From positions 1 to 35,218 of the forward strand of contig JBBDXI010000036.1 in NCBI GenBank assembly GCA_040902425.1: DNA of 35,218 bases, given 5' to 3'. Source of the DNA: JBBDXI01 sp040902425. Lineage in GTDB: Bacteria > Planctomycetota > Phycisphaerae > Phycisphaerales > UBA1924. A model generated the notes under the pieces. That model made no database searches, had not been told where the DNA came from, and was given only the letters and a program-made list of their open reading frames with translations. A program made the translations under genes and the position numbers. This document shows, piece by piece, positions 23,985 through 30,889 of this stretch (position 1 is its first letter; each line of letters opens with the position of its first letter).

Positions 23985-24773
23985 CTAGAACGCGAAGAGC
24001 GTCTCGAGCACGCGCGGGACCAGCCCCTTCTTGCCGGCCTCGTTGACCTGACCCTCGTTGCGGGTGATGAGGGTCATGCTCGCCAACTGGCTGGAGAAGA
24101 CGCTGTTGTTGGCGGTGATGTCCTCCGGCCGGCACGAGCCGGAGAGCACCGTCGTCGTCAGCTCGCCGTTCTTGTCGATGACCTTCTTCGCCTCCAGCGT
24201 CAGCACGCCGTTGGGCTTCACGTCGATGATCTCGGCCTCGATCTTGAGCTGGAGGCGGTCGCTCCGCTCGTAGCGCCCCTTGCCGTCGAACTTGGCCTTG
24301 GAGTCGATGCCCAGCAGCTGCAGCTTGCTCAGGTCGCCGCCGCGGAGGCGCAGCTCCAGCAGCTCCCAGGGATCGATGATCGTGTTGAGCGTCGAGGCGT
24401 TGTTGTACTTCTTGTCGGTGTTGAGCGTCTGGTCCGCCTGCTGGCGGCTGGACTCGTCCACGATGATGGCGACCAGGTCGTGCTTCGCGTAGGTCCGTGG
24501 CCTGGGCGGGGCAACGACGAGCAGGCTGTAGCCGTACAGGGGCGTCGAGGTCTCGCCGGGCGATGCCGCGCCGGGCGGCTGGGCGTGCCGGGCGGGGGCC
24601 GGCAGAGACTCTCCCGCTGGCGGTGCGACCGGCGCGGGATTCACCGGGGCTGGCGGCTGCGGGGCTGCGGGCCCCGGGCGCGCCGGGCCGGTGGGAGGGA
24701 GGGTCTGCTGGGCGAGAGCGCCGGCCGGGACCGCCAGAGCAAGAACAGCGCAGGGCCAGTGTCGCGCTCTCAT
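23985..24773 (-). CDS. flgH: Flagellar L-ring protein FlgH
   Basis: 262 residues. The C-terminal two thirds match FlgH: DLVAIIVDESSRQQADQT, LQLKIEAEIIDVKPNGVLTLEA, and ITANNSVFSSQLASM where the family reads 'ItpdNtvsSsqvA'. The protein forms the outer-membrane ring around the rod. The N-terminus is a Sec signal (ending GALA before QQ) with a Pro/Ala-rich linker to residue 75. There is no lipobox Cys at the cleavage site, although FlgH is normally a lipoprotein. The ATG overlaps the flgA stop by 4 nt (ATGA). It is the last gene of the operon; flgI, which often follows, is absent. Confidence 0.93.
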   Translation of the reverse strand: MRARHWPCAVLALAVPAGALAQQTLPPTGPARPGPAAPQPPAPVNPAPVAPPAGESLPAPARHAQPPGAASPGETSTPLYGYSLLVVAPPRPRTYAKHDLVAIIVDESSRQQADQTLNTDKKYNNASTLNTIIDPWELLELRLRGGDLSKLQLLGIDSKAKFDGKGRYERSDRLQLKIEAEIIDVKPNGVLTLEAKKVIDKNGELTTTVLSGSCRPEDITANNSVFSSQLASMTLITRNEGQVNEAGKKGLVPRVLETLFAF

Positions 24774-25804
24774 CGGGTGAACTCCGGGGCGGGCTCGGCG
24801 GCGATGACCGCGCGGCCGCGCCCGTTCATGCGGGCCTGGAAGCGGCGCTTGGCGTCGAGCGACTGCAGCTCGACCAGCTCGCCGTCGCGGGCGGGGCCGG
24901 TGGCGCGGGCGCGCGTGGTCAGGACCACCCCGCCGCTGACGCAGTGGACGGTGACGTGGTCGCCCTTGGCGACGACGAAGGGGGGCGTCACGTCGGCGGC
25001 GGTGATCATCTGCCCCGGGACCAGGCGCGTCGCGACCGACGCCCCCACGGCCTGCTCGGCGGCGGCGGGCGCGGCGGTGAGCGGCAGCCAGCGCTGCTCG
25101 GTGGTCAGGTCTTCCGGCGCGAGGAGGTCGGCGCGGCGCTTGGCGACGCCGGCGACGGCGACGGTGCGGCGGACCTCGACGCCGACGCGGATGGTCCGCG
25201 AGGCGGCGATGCGGTCGCCGTCGTAGAGGGTGATGGCCAGGGGGAGGCGGTCGGCATGGGCGGTGAGCCGGATTTCGAGCGCGCGCCCGCCGACGGCCTG
25301 GTCGAGGAAGGGGTGATCTTCGGGTGCGTAGGCGAGGCGCAGGTCCGCGGGGGCAGCGCGGGCGACCTGGGCGATGCGATGGGCGACGGCGGCGCGGATG
25401 GTGGCGGCGTCATGGGCGGGCTTCTCCGTGGAGGTCGGGCGGCCGGGCGGCGGGGCGGGGCTGGCCGGCGCGGGCGCGGTGATGATCCGGCAGGAAGAGC
25501 CCCGCAGCGCCAGGCGGCCCCAGTTGATTCCGGGCGCGCCGTCGAGGGCCGCGCGGAGTTGATCGAGCGAGACCGTCGCGTCAGCGCTGCCGCGGAGGAT
25601 GGGGACGATGATCGTGGAGGCGAGCGCCTCGGCCTCCGGCCCCGCCAGGGTTGCGACCTGGCTCAGCAGGACGGGCCGGCCGGGCTCCACGCGGGCCGAG
25701 GGGAGCACGCTGATGGTGCTCTGCGCCCGGGCGCACAGCGGGACGAGCATCGCGAGCGCTGCGCCGAGCAGGAGCGGCAGGAGTGGGTGGCGGCGGTCAG
25801 TCAT
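24770..25804 (-). CDS. flgA: Flagellar P-ring assembly chaperone FlgA
   Basis: 344 residues with a signal peptide (1-27, ending ARA before QST). The C-terminal half has the FlgA/SAF pattern: KRRADLLAPEDLTTEQRWLP, VGASVATRLVPGQMITAADV, then FVVAKGDHVTVHCVSGGVV and AKRRFQARMNGRGRAVI. FlgA assists assembly of FlgI into the periplasmic P ring. The protein is longer than in enterobacteria because of an N-terminal domain and a Pro/Ala linker near residues 110-125. Its stop overlaps the flgH start. It begins 24 nt after flgG. Confidence 0.92.
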   Translation of the reverse strand: MTDRRHPLLPLLLGAALAMLVPLCARAQSTISVLPSARVEPGRPVLLSQVATLAGPEAEALASTIIVPILRGSADATVSLDQLRAALDGAPGINWGRLALRGSSCRIITAPAPASPAPPPGRPTSTEKPAHDAATIRAAVAHRIAQVARAAPADLRLAYAPEDHPFLDQAVGGRALEIRLTAHADRLPLAITLYDGDRIAASRTIRVGVEVRRTVAVAGVAKRRADLLAPEDLTTEQRWLPLTAAPAAAEQAVGASVATRLVPGQMITAADVTPPFVVAKGDHVTVHCVSGGVVLTTRARATGPARDGELVELQSLDAKRRFQARMNGRGRAVIAAEPAPEFTR

Positions 25805-25828
25805 GGCGTGCCCCGGGAGGGGGCGAAA

Positions 25829-26638
25829 TCACCGGTGGAGCTGGGCGACAGCGCGGAGGGTCTCATCCGCGGCCCGGATGACGTTGCTGTTCATCTCGAA
25901 GGCCCGCTGGGTGCGGATCATCTCGATGAGCTCGGTGGTGGGGTCCACGTTGGAGCCTTCGAGCATGCCCTGCACGAGCGTGCCGCGGTTCTCGGTGCCG
26001 GGCTCGCCCTCCAGGGGCGGGCCGGAGGCGGGGCTCTCGAGGAACAGGTTCTCGCCGACCTGCTTGAGGCCGACGGGGTTGATGAAGGTGGTGAGCGTGA
26101 TCTGGCCGAACTCGGTGGGCTCGGTCTGGCCGGACTGGAGGGCGAAGACGCGCCCGTCGCTGCCGATCGAGATCTCGCCGACGACATCGTCGGGGATGGT
26201 GATGGGCGGCTCGAGGCGCCGGCCCTTGCTGGTGGCGAGGACCAGCTCGCCCTCGTTGTTGCGGGCGAGGTTGCCCGCGCGGGTGTAGGCGATCCCGCCG
26301 CCGAGGCCCTCCTCGACCTGCACGCGGAAGAACCCGGCCCCCTCGATCATGAGGTCGAGCGGCTGGCCGGTGTTGACCGCGTCTCCCTGGCGGGTGCTCA
26401 GCTGGGTGCCGGAGACCTTGACCCCCAGGCCGACCAGCAGGCCGGTGGGCGTGCGGGCGCCGCTGGGGTTCTCGGTGCCGGGCTGGGCCCGCTCGATATA
26501 GAGCAGGTCCTCGAAGTTCGCGCGGCTGCTCTTGAAGCCCGTCGTGTTCACGTTCGCCAGGTTGTTGGCGATCACGTCGAGCTTGGTGTTCAGGGCGGCG
26601 AGGCCCGTGGCGGCGGACTGGAGGGCGATGGTGGCCAT
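25829..26638 (-). CDS. flgG: Flagellar distal rod protein FlgG
   Basis: 269 residues. The N-terminus has the rod/hook signature LDVIANNLANVNTTGFK with SSRANFEDLLY, the DLMIEGAGFF motif lies near residues 96-105, and the end reads GSNVDPTTELIEMIRTQRAFEMNSN, followed by IRAADETL, which is diagnostic of FlgG. It builds the distal rod beneath the hook, is exported by the flagellar type III apparatus and has no signal peptide. It starts 6 nt after flgF. Confidence 0.96.
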   Translation of the reverse strand: MATIALQSAATGLAALNTKLDVIANNLANVNTTGFKSSRANFEDLLYIERAQPGTENPSGARTPTGLLVGLGVKVSGTQLSTRQGDAVNTGQPLDLMIEGAGFFRVQVEEGLGGGIAYTRAGNLARNNEGELVLATSKGRRLEPPITIPDDVVGEISIGSDGRVFALQSGQTEPTEFGQITLTTFINPVGLKQVGENLFLESPASGPPLEGEPGTENRGTLVQGMLEGSNVDPTTELIEMIRTQRAFEMNSNVIRAADETLRAVAQLHR

Positions 26639-26644
26639 AGGTGA

Positions 26645-27421
26645 TTACCCGACGCGCCCGAGCACGTTGATGGCCCGGTCCATGAGGCGGTCCTGCGACT
26701 GGATCATGAAGATGTTGGCCTCCGCGGCCCGGCCGGCGGCGGTGACGGCGAGCATGGCGGTGATGGGCTCGACGGCCGAGCCCTCGACTGCGCCCTGGCG
26801 GACAGCGCCCGTGGCGGCCTGGCGCAGGGCCAGGGCGGCGGGCGAGACCCTGAACAGGCCGGCGCCGGCCTTGGAGAGGGCGGTCTTGTCGGCGATGGCC
26901 GCGACCTGAAGCTGGGCGATGACCGTGTCGCGCTGGCGGATGGTGCCGTCGGCGGCGAACTCGGCGGGCGCGGTGGGTTCGAGGGTGATCGGGCGGTCGT
27001 TGACGTCGAGCACGGGGAGGCCGCTGGCGGCGGCGATCAGGCGGCCGGAGGTGTCGAGCGCGAAGCGCCCGTCGCGGGTGAGGCGGGCGTCCTGACCGGC
27101 CGCGGCGCGTTCGTCGCGGAGCACGAAGAACCCGTCGCCCTCGATCGCGAGGTCCAGGGGGCCGCCTTGCTCGATGGGGCCCTGCTCGAAGGAGATGCCG
27201 GCCGGCCCGGAGAGCACGCCGCCCCCCAGCCGCTCGAGGAGGGCGGAGGACGGCATGAAGCCGATCGAGTCCTCGACGCGGACGGGGTCGCGCTGCATCA
27301 CGGGGGCGAAGTCGGGCTTGTAGCCGTGGGTGGAGAGGTTGGCGAGGTTGTTGGCCAGCACATCCATCCGGTGGAGGTTGACCAGGGCGCCGGAGGTCGA
27401 GAGGTGGAGCCCGTAGTTCAT
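26645..27421 (-). CDS. flgF: Flagellar proximal rod protein FlgF
   Basis: 258 residues. The rod signature MDVLANNLANLSTHGYK lies at 19-35, DLAIEGDGFFVL in the middle, and the helical end reads GSAVEPITAMLAV, then FMIQSQDRLMDRAINVLGRVG. The lack of the FlgG-type 'TQRAFE' end and its place before flgG support FlgF rather than a second FlgG. The start overlaps the stop of the upstream small ORF by ATGA, so translation is coupled. Confidence 0.9.
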   Translation of the reverse strand: MNYGLHLSTSGALVNLHRMDVLANNLANLSTHGYKPDFAPVMQRDPVRVEDSIGFMPSSALLERLGGGVLSGPAGISFEQGPIEQGGPLDLAIEGDGFFVLRDERAAAGQDARLTRDGRFALDTSGRLIAAASGLPVLDVNDRPITLEPTAPAEFAADGTIRQRDTVIAQLQVAAIADKTALSKAGAGLFRVSPAALALRQAATGAVRQGAVEGSAVEPITAMLAVTAAGRAAEANIFMIQSQDRLMDRAINVLGRVG

Positions 27422-27606
27422 GGGCGGGGCTCCGCGGCGGCGGGTGTGAGGCGCGACGGCGCGACCGTCTCCGCCGGCATCGCCTGGTGGCCCATGTGCA
27501 CGGCCGCGGCGGCGCGGGCGGCGGCGACCAGTCGGGCGCCGAGCTGGCCGGAGGCGAGCAGTCTGGCGGCGGGCGAGGGGGAGGGCGCAGGATCGGCGGG
27601 GCGCAC
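27418..27606 (-). CDS. Small unknown protein heading the flagellar operon
   Basis: 62 residues from GTG 27606, with GGAG 6 nt upstream and a sigma-54-type promoter about 30 nt upstream. Composition is Ala/Pro-rich (VRPADPAPSPSPAARLLASG, then AAARAAAAVHMGHQAMPAET). No family is recognised. The stop overlaps the flgF ATG. The frame continues upstream past the promoter and is not credible there. It may be a real small flagellar protein or only a leader that couples translation of flgF. Confidence 0.5.
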   Translation of the reverse strand: MRPADPAPSPSPAARLLASGQLGARLVAAARAAAAVHMGHQAMPAETVAPSRLTPAAAEPRP

Positions 27607-27635
27607 GGGGAACTCCGGGGGTGTGCCGGAGGCAT

Positions 27636-27652
27636 CACAACGGGCGTGCCAG
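27636..27652 (-). promoter_or_regulatory. Sigma-54 (RpoN) promoter of the flagellar operon
   Basis: Minus strand: CTGGCACG (27652-27645), 4 nt, TTGTG (27640-27636). The -24 element is perfect and the spacing exact; the -12 element has GT where GC is usual. Transcription would start near 27627, just before the GGAG and GTG of the first ORF. Sigma-54 control of rod and ring genes is common in other flagellated bacteria, so position and sequence agree. Confidence 0.6.
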
Positions 27653-27811
27653 CGTGGGCGACCGCGCGGGACGCCGCCGAACCGGAGGTCAGTTTCGGGG
27701 CCGGACGACCGGCGTTCCCGGTTTCGGATGCCGCTGGGCGCGGGGCAACGTCGCGGCAGAAGCTGCGCTCTGCCGGTGCGTCCGCCGCGCAACTACGGGC
27801 CTCAGTGGGCC

Positions 27812-28039
27812 TCAGTTCCGCCCGCAGGAGCCGTCCGGCTTGCCGCAGGGGCAGCACCCCCCACCCCCACCGCCGATGGTCAGGCCGGGCGCGCCGCCCG
27901 TGGCGAACGTGGAGTGGACCCGCTTGAACGTGCGGCCTCGGCCCTCGGGGTCGTCGGGAAGCCTGTCGGCGTCCGCCATGGGGCGGAGGAGTTCGAGGCG
28001 GGCGCCGTCCTCCTCGCAGATGTACTCGTACAGCGGCAC
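27812..28039 (-). CDS. FmdB-family small zinc-ribbon-like protein
   Basis: 75 residues from GTG 28039; the start VPLYEYICE is the almost invariant beginning of the family (usually MPLYEY) and GGAG lies upstream. The usual first CxxC is broken: only Cys8 remains (YICEEDG). A glycine run leads to a C-terminal cluster CCPCGKPDGSCG (Cys62, 63, 65, 72), which may bind metal instead. Function is unknown; FmdB proteins are proposed regulators. It is divergent from the dehydrogenase gene with 58 bp between. Confidence 0.82.
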   Translation of the reverse strand: MPLYEYICEEDGARLELLRPMADADRLPDDPEGRGRTFKRVHSTFATGGAPGLTIGGGGGGCCPCGKPDGSCGRN

Positions 28040-28097
28040 GGTGGGCTCCGGAACGCCCCGCCCCGAGGGCGGTAGGCTGTGACCAAGGAGTCTAGAC

Positions 28098-28811
28098 ATG
28101 GAGCTTGGGCTTTCCGGGCGGCGGGTGGTGGTGACGGGCGGCACGGGGGCGCTGGGGAGCGCGGTCGTCGGGCTGCTCCTGAGCGAGGGCGCGCACTGCG
28201 TGGTGACGTGCCTGGAGAAGAAGGAGCTCGACCGGTTCCCGCACGCGGGGCGAGAGGGCATCGAGATCGTCGAGGGTGTGGACCTCGCGGATGAGCCCGG
28301 GGTCGAACGTCTCTACGCGCGGGCGGCGGCGGGCGGCCTGTGGGGGTCGGTGCACATCGCGGGCGGGTTCTCCATGAACCCGATCGAGGCGACCACCGGC
28401 ACGGAGCTCGATCACCTCTGGCGGATGAACGCGGCCACGTGCTTCTCCTGCTGCCGCGAGGCGGTGAGGGCGATGAGGCGGGGGGGACGGGGCGGGCGGA
28501 TCGTGAACGTGGCGGCGCGGCCGGGGCTCATCCCTGAAATGGGGGCGGGGATGGTGGCCTACACGGTGACGAAGGCGGCGGTGGCGGCGTTGACGCGGTC
28601 GCTGGCGGCGGAGGGGGCGGGGGAGGGGATCTGGGTGAGCGCGGTGGCGCCGAGCATCATGGACACGCCGGCGAACCGGGCTGCGATGCCGAAGGCGGAC
28701 CCCGGCGCGTGGCCGAAGCTGGATGAGGTCGCGGCGACGATCGTCTTTCTCGCGTCGCCGGCGAACGCGGTCACGCGGGGGGCGGTGGTGCCGGTGTACG
28801 GGCGCGCCTGA
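28098..28811 (+). CDS. Short-chain dehydrogenase/reductase family protein
   Basis: 237 residues from ATG 28098 with AAGGAG 7 nt upstream. The Rossmann motif TGGTGALG (14-21) binds NAD(P), AGGFS marks the NAG position, and YTVTK holds the catalytic Tyr and Lys. The usual catalytic Ser, about 13 residues before the Tyr, is Pro in the segment NVAARPGLIPEM, so activity may be altered. The end VTRGAVVPVYGRA is the typical SDR C-terminus. The substrate cannot be named. The gene converges with a dockerin gene, 8 bp apart. Confidence 0.88.
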   Translation: MELGLSGRRVVVTGGTGALGSAVVGLLLSEGAHCVVTCLEKKELDRFPHAGREGIEIVEGVDLADEPGVERLYARAAAGGLWGSVHIAGGFSMNPIEATTGTELDHLWRMNAATCFSCCREAVRAMRRGGRGGRIVNVAARPGLIPEMGAGMVAYTVTKAAVAALTRSLAAEGAGEGIWVSAVAPSIMDTPANRAAMPKADPGAWPKLDEVAATIVFLASPANAVTRGAVVPVYGRA

Positions 28812-28819
28812 GCCGGCGC

Positions 28820-29413
28820 TCAGGGGCACCCGGCGGCGTACTGCGTCAGGAAGCAGCCGAAGTCCTGCACGTTCAGCACGGGCTCGGTCGTGCTCCCGTC
28901 GCAGTTGGCGTACGGGTCGCCGGCGGCATACCGCGTGAGGAAGCACCCGAAATCCTGGACGTTCAGGATGGGCGGGGTGGTGCTGGAGTCGCAGTTGGCG
29001 TAGCACGGGACGCCGCCGCAGGCGGGATCGACCTCGAAGGTGCCCATCAGCTCGCGGGTGGTGGAGGGGTTCCCGTTGAGGTAGTAGGTTGAGTAGACCG
29101 TGTACTCGCCCGCGGGGAGGAGGCCGGCATCGACGGTCATGGACCACGGACGGATGACGGTGAGGCAGAATCCGGGGGGCGGGTCGCGCCAGACGTTGAC
29201 GTCGATGGTGTTCCCGGTTCGGACCGCCTGACCCATGTTGGGGATGCAGTTGTCGGGCCACTGGCCCGAGACGGTGAGCTGCACCGCCGTGCTGGGTGCG
29301 GGGCACTCCGGCGCAACCTCCAGGCCGTCGGTCGGGGGCCACCACCAGGGCTGGGCGGCGCAGGGCGCGGCCAGTGCGAGCGGGGAGATGACGATCGCGA
29401 GGGCGCGGTTCAT
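28820..29413 (-). CDS. Small secreted protein with C-terminal GC-type dockerin repeats
   Basis: 197 residues from ATG 29413 with AGGAG 7 nt upstream. The signal peptide ends PCAA before QPWWW. The middle (about 25-130) is a beta-rich domain of unknown family with LPAGEYTVYSTYYLNG. The last 62 residues (136-197) are two dockerin-like repeats, YANCDGST with LNVQDFGCFLTQYAAGCP, nearly identical to each other. The tail is the same type and length as that of the larger secreted protein about 5 kb away. Confidence 0.87.
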   Translation of the reverse strand: MNRALAIVISPLALAAPCAAQPWWWPPTDGLEVAPECPAPSTAVQLTVSGQWPDNCIPNMGQAVRTGNTIDVNVWRDPPPGFCLTVIRPWSMTVDAGLLPAGEYTVYSTYYLNGNPSTTRELMGTFEVDPACGGVPCYANCDSSTTPPILNVQDFGCFLTRYAAGDPYANCDGSTTEPVLNVQDFGCFLTQYAAGCP

Positions 29414-29474
29414 GGCGGTGCTCCTGTGGACCGGCCCGGCCGCGGACCGGTCACGTGGTGTGTCCCACGAGCCC

Positions 29475-29771
29475 TCAGCTCGCGGAGCCCGACTGGCCCT
29501 CGGCGGCGACGCGTCCGGGGGCGCGGCTGACGCGGACATCCTCGCCCTCGGTGAGCGGGGCACGGACGGACTCGCCGGTGGAGGGGGGACGGTGGCTCGC
29601 CTCTTCGACCTCGCGCTCGATGCCGGAGAGGCCCTTGCGGAACTCGACGATGCTGCGTCCGAGGGACTTGCCGACCTCCGGGAGGCGGCGGCCGAAGAGC
29701 AGCAGGCCGAGGGCGAGGATCGCGAGAGATTCCCAGAGACCAAGGCCCAGGAAGGTGGCCAGCGTGTGCAT
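29475..29771 (-). CDS. tatA: Twin-arginine translocase subunit TatA/TatB-like
   Basis: 98 residues with one N-terminal membrane helix (about 8-26), then LLFGRRLPEVGKSLGRSI, the hinge and amphipathic helix of TatA (FGxxxLPexGkxlG). A charged tail of about 45 residues follows. It forms the pore component for export of folded proteins. The family does not always distinguish TatA from TatB by sequence; the FG pair and length favour TatA. GGAG lies 5 nt before the ATG. No tatC is in the window. Confidence 0.9.
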   Translation of the reverse strand: MHTLATFLGLGLWESLAILALGLLLFGRRLPEVGKSLGRSIVEFRKGLSGIEREVEEASHRPPSTGESVRAPLTEGEDVRVSRAPGRVAAEGQSGSAS

Positions 29772-29896
29772 CGTGGCTCCGATCAGAGGGGCGGACGGCT
29801 AATCCAAGCGGGGCGGGGGTGGGGAGTCAACGGGCCGGAGAGGCCGGAATTGCGGCCGGCGCGGGGTCCGCCTCGCGCGACGCACTGCCGGGATGT

Positions 29897-30781
29897 TCAC
29901 CCCGGTCCGATACCCGCCGCCCGTTCCGCTGCCTGGGCGACGTTCTCCAGCAGCATCGCCACGGTCATCGGGCCGACGCCGCCGGGGACTGGACTGATCC
30001 AGCCGGCGATCTCCCTCACGTTCGCGAAGTCCACATCGCCCACGGTCCGCATCTTGCCCGGAGTGGCGGGGTCGGGGACCCGGTTCACGCCCACGTCGAT
30101 GACGACGGCCCCGGGCGCGACCATGTCGGGGGTTACCAGGCCGGGCACACCGGCCGCGGCGATGAGGATGTCCGCCGAGCGGGCGAGGTCGCTGATCCCT
30201 TGCGTGAGCTTGTTGCAGGAGATGACGGTGGCCTCCTCGCGCATGAGCAGGACGGCGAGGGGTTTGCCAACGACGTCGCTGGCGCCGACGACGACGGCCC
30301 GCCGGCCCCGCAGGTCCGCCCGCGCGTGCCGGACCATCTTCAGGACGGCCAGGGCGGTGCAGGGCACGAGCGACGACTGGCCGTACACGATGTTGCCGAT
30401 ATTGGCCGGGTTGACGCCCTCGACATCCTTCTCCGGGGCGATGAGCCGCTGGAGGCGGTAGGGCGCGATGCCCTCGGGCACCGGCAGGTGGAGCATGATC
30501 GCGGTGACCTCGGGGCGGTCGTTCAGGGCGCGGATGGCGCCGGCGAGGTCGGCCTCGCCGGTTGTTGGCGGGAACTCGTGGAGCTCGTACCGGATCCCCA
30601 GGGCGGCGCAGGTCTTGCCCTGGTTCTCGGCGTAGACGCGGGAGGCCGTGTCGCCGGAGGAGACCAGCAGGGCGTCAAGGCGGACGGCCTTCCCCCGGGC
30701 CGCGAGCGCGGCCACACGGCGCGCGATGTCATCGCGGTACTGCTTGGCGAGGGCGTTGCCGTCGATGATCGTGGCCGGCAT
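29897..30781 (-). CDS. folD: FolD-family methylenetetrahydrofolate dehydrogenase/cyclohydrolase homologue with altered active site
   Basis: 294 residues from ATG 30781. The fold is clear: KDVEGVNPANIG, PCTALAVLKM, the nucleotide motif GASDVVGKP and the C-terminal PGGVGPMT. FolD makes 10-formyl-tetrahydrofolate from methylene-tetrahydrofolate. The three catalytic side chains known from E. coli and human enzymes are all changed: the Lys of YxxxK is Gln54 (SRVYAENQ), the Gln of VQLPLP is His98 (MLHLPVP), and the second Asp of KDVDG is Glu121 (KDVEG). Tyr50 is kept. The numbering coincides with E. coli, so these are true positions. It is divergent from ligA. The fold is certain, the activity not. 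Confidence 0.92.
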   Translation of the reverse strand: MPATIIDGNALAKQYRDDIARRVAALAARGKAVRLDALLVSSGDTASRVYAENQGKTCAALGIRYELHEFPPTTGEADLAGAIRALNDRPEVTAIMLHLPVPEGIAPYRLQRLIAPEKDVEGVNPANIGNIVYGQSSLVPCTALAVLKMVRHARADLRGRRAVVVGASDVVGKPLAVLLMREEATVISCNKLTQGISDLARSADILIAAAGVPGLVTPDMVAPGAVVIDVGVNRVPDPATPGKMRTVGDVDFANVREIAGWISPVPGGVGPMTVAMLLENVAQAAERAAGIGPG

Positions 30782-30792
30782 CCGCGGATGAT

Positions 30793-30815
30793 ACGGTGAA
30801 ACGGTGAGACGGTGA
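30793..30815. repeat. Three 8-bp repeats (ACGGTGA-N) between folD and ligA
   Basis: ACGGTGA occurs at 30793, 30801 and 30809 in exact 8-bp steps (followed by a, g, t). It lies 12 bp before the folD ATG in the divergent region. It could be a regulator site on folD or a slipped-strand repeat. No clear promoter is seen beside it. Confidence 0.6.
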
Positions 30816-30889
30816 TATGGCGAGGGGCAATGGCGGCCGGGTCGGGCTGGCGCGCGGCCGACCGTCGCGCGGTCCTGTACGATGCGGCG

